A stretch of 64,000 nt of DNA, taken from contig CM033396.1 in NCBI GenBank assembly GCA_019426215.1, positions 26,117,101-26,181,100 of the forward strand. The letters are read 5' to 3'. Under the pieces are notes generated by a model. That model made no database searches. It was not told the DNA's origin and saw only the letters and a program-made list of their open reading frames with translations. Numbering within the stretch: the first letter of the stretch is position 1; each line of letters starts with the position of its first letter. Below, piece after piece: positions 57,214 to 64,000 of this stretch. The translations under genes and the position numbers were made by a program. Origin of the DNA: Buddleja alternifolia. Taxonomy: Eukaryota; Streptophyta; Magnoliopsida; Lamiales; Scrophulariaceae.

Positions 57214-58006
57214 CATGGTTCGCCGTAACGGTCGCGGTGGTTGTCGCGGAGGCCACCGTTCCAGTTCTATGGCAATGTCGTGAAACGGTCGCGGACATTC
57301 CACAATTTTTTAGCTTAAATTGCTCAAAATTTATTAAAAAAATCCTAGAAAAATTTATAATTAGTACATATTGTATTTCTTTTCCCCTATTCCCCTATGT
57401 AATAATTTCCTTTCTTTCCTTGTCTTCTTCCTTGTAATAATATCTTTTCTTTCCTTGTCTTCTTCCACATGAGCAATTAGTTTTTGTTTTTTTTAATTTC
57501 CATTTTTCCTTTTTAACTTTGGCAGTCACTTTCTCCATATTTTATTCCTTTTCCTTTTGTCCTTTTAACTCTTTTCACCTACCGTTTTTTCTTCCCCTTT
57601 TCACCCATCTTCATTTCCAATTCAAATGTGGCAGAGAAATTAGATTGTTAGCAGTTGAGAAAAATAAGTCTATGCCTCGCCGGAGACGCCGGAGAAATTT
57701 TCCGGCGACGAAACGACATCGCAGTGTGCATATCGGACCCTCTCAAGACGAAGGCTTAGGCCACTCTTTCTGCTACATACGACCCCAATCAGATGACACT
57801 TCAACCGCCTCCGCCTCTTTAGTTCTTCCGTTCCGGCCGTTCCATGGCCAGGATATCGCCGGAACGGCCGAGTCTCAACCTAATCTCGCTCGTCTCGCCG
57901 TTTTTCGGCCGTTCCGGTGCGTTCTAGGTACAAAAACGAAATGTCTTGGAACTATGGAACGCCGAGGGCCGTTCCGGCCGCTCTCGCGGCGTTCCAGCGA
58001 ACCATG
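57214..58006. mobile_element. Non-autonomous hAT-like element, GC-rich, 793 bp
   Basis: Ends CATGGTTCGC at 57214 and GCGAACCATG at 58006. The flanks CCTGTAAC (57206-57213) and CCTGCAAC (58007-58014) are an 8-bp duplication with one mismatch, fitting hAT. The second half (57670-58000) is rich in GGCCGTTCCGG palindromes. An open reading of 186 codons across 57519-58079 runs past the element's end and has no recognisable domain, so it is not called a gene. Confidence 0.75.
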
Positions 58007-58070
58007 CCTGCAACTAAGAGACAACGTAGAATTTCTTTCTTGGACAAACAAACTCCAGAGTCTGCCTGTT

Positions 58071-59687
58071 GAATTCTAGTCCACGTCTGTAATATTTCAT
58101 GATATTCATGTGCTGCAAGGTTGTATACATGAGTAAAAGGTTTTACAAGTTGTAAAATTAAGAACCATACTGCAAGAAGTGAATTTTATAGTAGGGAAAA
58201 CATCTTGCGGTCCTTTCGCTAATTGACTTTAATGTATTATTTATTCCTTTTTTAACAAAGAAAGACATCACTAAAACTAAACAACTGAAGCAAGGTTCAC
58301 ATTAGAAGAGATAAAACGACTGAAAGTAACGGTAGCAGCACATTGAAAGACTTTAATTTCCGTTTAGGAACACCAAAAAAGAATTTGTTGTTAAACGCAA
58401 GATTTTTTTTTCTTTCAAAAATATTTTCTTAAGAGTAATGATGTAACGCTATGTATTCTGAACTATAATAATGCACAAGGACAACTTTTGTATTTTCAAC
58501 TTTTACCTGCCTAAAACTTAATTTAGAAGAACACAACTAAACTTAGAAAATTATGATCTGTGAAATACAATCGAGTCTCAAAGTATTTACACTATATATC
58601 GATGGAAAAACTCTAACACTAAACTGCCATGGCTGAGTTAAATATTGATACTAAAATATTCTTGTCACGTTATTACGTAAAAACAAACAAAAGGATCCCT
58701 CCCTGTTGAAAAGAAAAAAAAAATGTTTTTCATTTTACTTTCTTATTTAACAAATTCACTATTCTGTTTTTTTATTCTTATGATTTTATAGTTTGACATG
58801 GTAAGGCTCCACCAACCCTTCCACTCCCGAAAAGGCAATAAAGATAAATTTACTACAGAAGAAATGCCCCTTCACTAGAAATAGATTAGTTTTTTTCTAA
58901 ATTTATTAATATATATAATCCAATTGACACGTTATTGTGAGATAAAAGATCCGCCTAGTAATTATACGTCTAGTAACATTTAGTTTCCTTTTAAAGTCTT
59001 GGGTGAAATTTAAATCCAACTCGATGCGACCAAACCCAACCCGATTCACGGTTTGCCAACTGTATTTCCAATGAATTAGGAACTTTGTGGTAGAAGTGCT
59101 AGATATTAAGAGAAATGTCTTACCGTAGAATAGATGTACCTTTGGAATAAACGGGGCGGCCTCGTACGAAGAAAGTGAGTTTCAACGCTTAATAACTCTA
59201 TTACTAATTCTCTGTCTACATCACAAACATTAACCAAAACCAAAAACAGACAAATAACAAACCCAAAAAATAATACAATATATTTATATATACATACATA
59301 TATATATATATAGTATCTCTGTCTATTCATATTTTATACTATTTCTCCCCCATCGAATTTCTGCTCAACAAACACAAACACAAACCCACCCAGGTTAATA
59401 TTCGCTCGAACTTTTATTTATTTCTTTTTTCAGTTTCGTTTCCTTATATCCATTGATCTTTTTGGATTATCACCTTCTATTCGCACATTCGTTTCTGTAT
59501 GTACATATTGTATCTAGTTGGTTAGATGAGTATTCAATTTATAGTATATGGATGTTGTGATGTAAGATTTGTTGTGAAAATGGAAATATGATGTGCTTGT
59601 TTAGGATCACATATCGTTGATGTTTTCTCTTGTATATGATTTATTGTGTGATTTGATTTTGGTTTATTGTAGAGAGAGGAAGATAAT
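58071..59687 (+). promoter_or_regulatory. Promoter and 5' leader of PDHB copy 2, with copy-specific insertion
   Basis: A TATA-type run lies at 59296-59312. The predicted leader intron is 59394-59672 (CCCAG|GTTAATA .. TTATTGTAG|). Relative to copy 1 about 700 bp (58437 to about 59138) is inserted 150-850 bp upstream of TATA; I could not find terminal repeats for it. This may change the expression of the copy. Confidence 0.5.
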
Positions 59688-62600
59688 ATGTTGGGAATTT
59701 TAAGGCGAAAGTTGGCCTGCAATGGCAATTCTGCTGCTCCGGTATAATTTCTGTTTTTACAATTTTTGTTAATTCATTAATAATTTGATGTTCACTTTTC
59801 TTAATCACAGAAACTATTTTTTTTTTTTTTTGTTTTATTTTTTTCTTGAAAAGAGTTTGGAGCAAGGAATTCGAGTGATTGCATCCCACCGAGCTTTTTC
59901 TTCCTCGGCAAAGGAGGTAATAACAATCTCCATATATACGTAAATGTGTTTGGGTGGTCGAAGTACCATTGGTACAGCTAAAACTGATATGAAAATGCGT
60001 CTGAAGTTTTTAGCCTTAATACTTCATCTAGAGGTTGCTTAGGCTTCAATTTGTAAGAAATTTCATTCTGAATGTTCGTTTACTCCCCTATCTGTGGAAT
60101 ATTAAGGAATCAATCGTAATGTACAAAAAGTTGGCTCCCTGGTTTAGTATAGGCGTTTCTGTGTAGTGCCCACTATATCCATCGTGATATTTCCAATAGG
60201 TTGAGGGATTTGCTTGTACTTACACACATTAATATGTATTAGTCATGTTGGGTGATGTGGTATTGCTATTCGAGCAGATGACGGTGCGTGATGCTCTAAA
60301 TTCAGCTCTTGATGAAGAGATGTCTGCTGATCCTAAGGTCTTTTTAATGGGTGAAGAGGTATAATTGAAATTTTATTAGGTTTATGAGAAGAAAAGACTA
60401 TTCTCTATTTTGTCCGTTTGATTCTTTATGGGTTTATTGATACTTTGTTGACTTATTTAGTATTGTTACACAGGTTGGTGAATATCAGGGTGCATATAAG
60501 GTGAGTGTTGTTCGATTAGGGCCCAGTGTATTAATGAATATTTCTCTGAATCATTAACTAGTTTCGATTTACTATATTGTGTATTAGATCTCCAAAGGGC
60601 TTCTGGATAAGTATGGTCCTGAGAGAGTTGTTGACACACCAATTACCGAGGTTGGCTTTTGTCATGTACAAATGAAGTGTATTAAGTGGAAAAATTCATT
60701 CTCAACCATGTAATTCTGCCACAGGCTGGATTTGCTGGAATTGGCGTTGGTGCAGCATATTATGGTCTAAGGCCTGTCATTGAGTTTATGACTTTTAACT
60801 TCTCAATGCAGGTTAGAAATCTTCCCCTCTTCAGAATGTTTTGGCTCCATGGAATTTGTATATTAGAATGTCCTTTCATATTGCATCAATTTCTCTAAGT
60901 TCCATATTCGTAGCTGCTATTCCTTGCTGCCAATGTAAACCTGCATTATTTCTTCTGCTGTTGATCCTGGATATCTTTAGGACTGATGCTATGCTTCTGC
61001 GTTTCGATTACCATATTTTATTTTATTCTTTAGAGTAGCAAAAAAGAACTTCATTTTAAAAGCCATGTAGTAAGGCAGTTTGGCTACCATTTTTCATAAT
61101 ACCAGTTCTAAGCTACAGCATTATTTTTTATAAAAATGGTCAATGATCAGGTAAGCATAAATAAACAAATTTTGTCTAAACTTTGTTCTGTCAATTTGTA
61201 GTTCTTTTGGTTTCTTACCAGTGAATCATGTCAAACTTACAAACATTGAATTGAACCTACTTTGGAAAGAATTACTTCAAATGCTTAACTTGTCTGAAAA
61301 ACTGTGATATTGAGAAATGATTTTTGCCAATTTGAGTACCATTTATAGACCCTGTTGTGTAGTTGAACCTGGGCTCTTATCATATATTGTTGAATTGTTT
61401 TTCTTATAAATGTTAGCTTCCATTTCAGACAAGAGAGAGAGTTATAGTTTGATGAGCTTTCATTATTCCAATTTGTCACCAAGAATAGCATTATGTTAAC
61501 ACGAATCTCCCCAGAACCAATACCTTAACGCAATAGTTTTATAAGCATAATTTAATACAATTAAATGAGTCAAGGTAATATTATGGAGGCAACTGACATG
61601 TCATTGTTGCAGGCCATTGATCACATCATTAATTCTGCTGCAAAATCGAATTATATGTCTGCTGGTCAGATATCAGTGCCTATTGTTTTCAGAGGTCCAA
61701 ATGGTGCTGCTGCTGGTGTTGGTGCTCAACATTCGCAGGTATGCGTATGTACTTATGTTCGTTGGGAATCTAAAACTGTCATAAGCTTTCTTTGTTGATA
61801 TCATATAAGTTGAAAATTTAAGCTAACTGAGGTATCTCATGGAGGTCATAAATCTTGCTGGAAATGGTATTGTACACAAACTCACAGAATTGATCATGTC
61901 TTGAAACCATTAGGGAAATCCTATCTGAAACATTGGATATGAGTGAATTCAAAGTTTTTTTCTTTTCTTTTAATTATTTCATAGTTGAAAATAGTGAATC
62001 GCGAAGAAGAAAGCATAAGCACCACATAACTGTGGATATGTGAAATTGATATAATTTACCTCTTCCAGGAAAGGATCTTCTGGTTCACTCTTTGTACTAT
62101 ATAAAAACATTTTATCTAAAATTTGGCGTTTCATTTTATAACTTAGAGAAAATGGAAAAGTAAATTTGTTTGAAACTCTAGATTCGACATAATAATTTAT
62201 GTTTAACAAAGTGAATTCTTAATAGCCACATGATTAACTCGTGAAACAGAAGACGTCTTTGTGGTTTTCACTGTCCTATTGGAAACCCTTAACTGGCTTT
62301 TGAATTCCAACGTTTCAAATTTAAATATTTATACTGCATTATGAGATAGAATATTTGATCCCCATATCATTTAAAAATACGGTGTATAATTGGCTCTTCG
62401 ATACAAGATATATTCATAAGGTATATAGGTAAGGATTTTTGAGAAATAAAAACAGAAATCTAGACATCCATGGATGGGTAAACTTTTTTCTTCCATTTTC
62501 TTGATTCCATAATTTTCCAATGAAGAGGCACCTATACAGGAGTTAAAGAATTCCATTTGTACTTTCAGGTTATGTATCACTACCTAATGCAACTTGAACT

Positions 62601-64000
62601 AGCAAATAAAAAGTAAATGATAGATACTTCCCTTTTGAAGGGGAGTTACTTGCTACTTTGGAATTTTCAAATGTCGAAAGTAGACAAACATTATTTGGTC
62701 AAATTCATGTATCGCTTTTCCCTCATCAACAATGCCTGAGGCACACTTTTCTCCAACTTCATTAGTTCTTCAACTATGATGGGTAGATGACTGCAGAATT
62801 TCCAATTCAATGATTCACCTTAACTCTTTCAGAAAGAATATGTTGAAACTTTGATTCACTCCTGCGATCTGCTAACAGATCACATTTTTTTCATTACAAA
62901 GGCTCGATCAGAAGTCACTTTGTGACAATGGGCATATTCGAGTGAGCTATTTGACCTCCAAGGCTGATCCCTTCTCTGCCTCAATTGCGATCTTGTCCAA
63001 GAGTGTGCTCGTGTTAGCTCTCTTGTTTTGTTTACAATTTTGAGGAGCACATTTAAACTAAGAACACCATCCATATTGATATCTTAGATAAAAGAGATGC
63101 AAAACTTGCTATCGCTCAGTAGTCTATAAGTCTCCAAATCTCAGATAGAGTTGAATACATTATCATAACACGGTTGGGTACATGTTCAATATGAGTTTCA
63201 AAATCTTCTATAATTCTTCTTGTCAATTGGCTATACTGCTAGAACATAAATTTGCCAAGAAATTGCTTTTATGTAACATAACATGGTTTTTTGATAAGGT
63301 TCACCATATATTTGTCTCCAATTTGGGAAGGGGAGTGTATATAAGAAAGACCTTTTTGGTCGGAAATTTTGGATTTCTTTTTAACTTTTTTTGATGTACT
63401 ATTCACTGATCATGAAAATTATGATTGGAGTAAACAATTAGTTGTTGAATAGCCTTCTGATGACATTCCCTGTTGCGGAGAAGCAAGTTGACAAAATATA
63501 GTCTGTTGCAGTGCTATGCAGCTTGGTACGGTGCTTGCCCAGGATTAAAGGTACTAGCTCCATATTCTTCAGAAGATGCTCGTGGCCTGCTTAAAGCTGC
63601 TATAAGAGATCCAGATCCTGTTGTATTCCTTGAAAATGAATTGCTGTAAGTAGAAGCTATACTTTGATACTTGTGATTTTGGTATCAAACTGAGTTTAAG
63701 TTTTTATATTCCTTGCGGGATTAATTCTTGTGCAGATATGGTGAATCATTCCCTATTTCAGCTGAAGCTCTTGACTCCAGTTTCTGTCTTCCTATTGGGA
63801 AAGCTAAGGTATCCGTCTAGGCTATGTTGTACTCTCTGTTGGCATCTAAATGTTTACTAATTTCTTATTCGTCGTTTTATTGCAGATAGAACGCATTGGA
63901 AAGGATGTGACTATAACTGCTTTCTCAAAGATGGTTGGCTATGCTCTTCAGGTCTGCTGTTCTATTTATGAATCAATTGAGATTGATTATTGAATTTTAT
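59688..64000 (+). CDS. PDHB: Pyruvate dehydrogenase E1 subunit beta (copy 2), 3' end outside window
   Basis: Ten exons are visible: 59688-59741, 59854-59916, 60278-60358, 60474-60500, 60588-60650, 60725-60811, 61613-61738, 63512-63645, 63736-63808 and 63886-63951, encoding residues 1-258 in one frame with GT..AG introns of the same phase as copy 1. Differences from copy 1 seen in the protein are Asn4Ile, Ile10Ala and Met26Val (copy 1 to copy 2), all in the presequence; the catalytic domain portion is identical as read. Exons 11-14 lie beyond the window, so integrity cannot be judged fully, but nothing seen suggests a pseudogene. Expected role and partner (E1-alpha, mitochondrial matrix) are as for copy 1. 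Confidence 0.94.

Larger units (their letters stand above)
58071..64000 (+). repeat. Duplication unit, copy 2 (contains PDHB copy 2), truncated by window end
   Basis: Begins at AATTCTAGTCCA (58072) and follows copy 1 through promoter, introns and exons. Copy-2-only sequence: about 58437-59138 in the upstream part and about 59940-60190 in intron 2. The long intron between exons 7 and 8 (61739-63511) is alignable throughout with 41826-43598, so the duplication is fairly recent. Confidence 0.9.

Noticed and set aside
57519..58079. 186-codon open reading in the hAT-like element
   Set aside because: It crosses the transposon end at 58006 into flanking sequence and is rich in palindromic GGCCGTTCC words; no domain recognised.

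Overview
This is an AT-rich, repeat-dominated piece of a flowering-plant nuclear chromosome, almost certainly a eudicot. The evidence is GT..AG introns, a plant glyoxal-oxidase-like gene, two copies of the nuclear gene for mitochondrial pyruvate dehydrogenase E1-beta, and plant-type CACTA, hAT, MULE, copia and gypsy elements. The genus cannot be fixed by eye. I found no rRNA, tRNA, CRISPR array or bacterial-style operon.

Layout. Positions 1-13655 are a stack of three CACTA (En/Spm) transposons of one family. The outer one (B) runs to 13655 and carries element A (right end at 2080) in an intron of its Ulp1-like gene, and element C (3970-13561, target duplication AAC) in its terminal repeats. 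B itself cuts a LINE (13656 to about 15200). 15200-24000 is the gene-bearing part: a single-exon glyoxal/galactose oxidase-like gene (17672-19324) and a three-exon gene for an acidic MGC-type, probably N-myristoylated protein of unknown function (21355-23682). 24000-38980 is nested transposons: a hAT-type MITE split by a solo LTR, a second related solo LTR split by a complete but broken copia element, a gypsy gag remnant, and a gypsy LTR split by a MULE with a perfect 9-bp target duplication.

38988-45960 and 58071-64000 are direct copies of the PDHB gene about 19.7 kb apart. Copy 1 is complete (14 coding exons, 373 aa). Copy 2 runs off the window after exon 10. In the shared 258 codons I found three amino-acid differences, all in the mitochondrial presequence. 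The spacer between them holds an approximately 8.6-kb LTR-flanked element with no recognisable coding capacity. It contains two solo LTRs with perfect 5-bp duplications and two unusual minisatellites, one made of small hairpins whose stems co-vary.

Only the oxidase, the MGC protein and the two PDHB copies look like functional host genes. Every transposon gene I could read carries stops or frameshifts. Exon coordinates were derived by hand from splice signals and reading-frame continuity; transcript data were not available.
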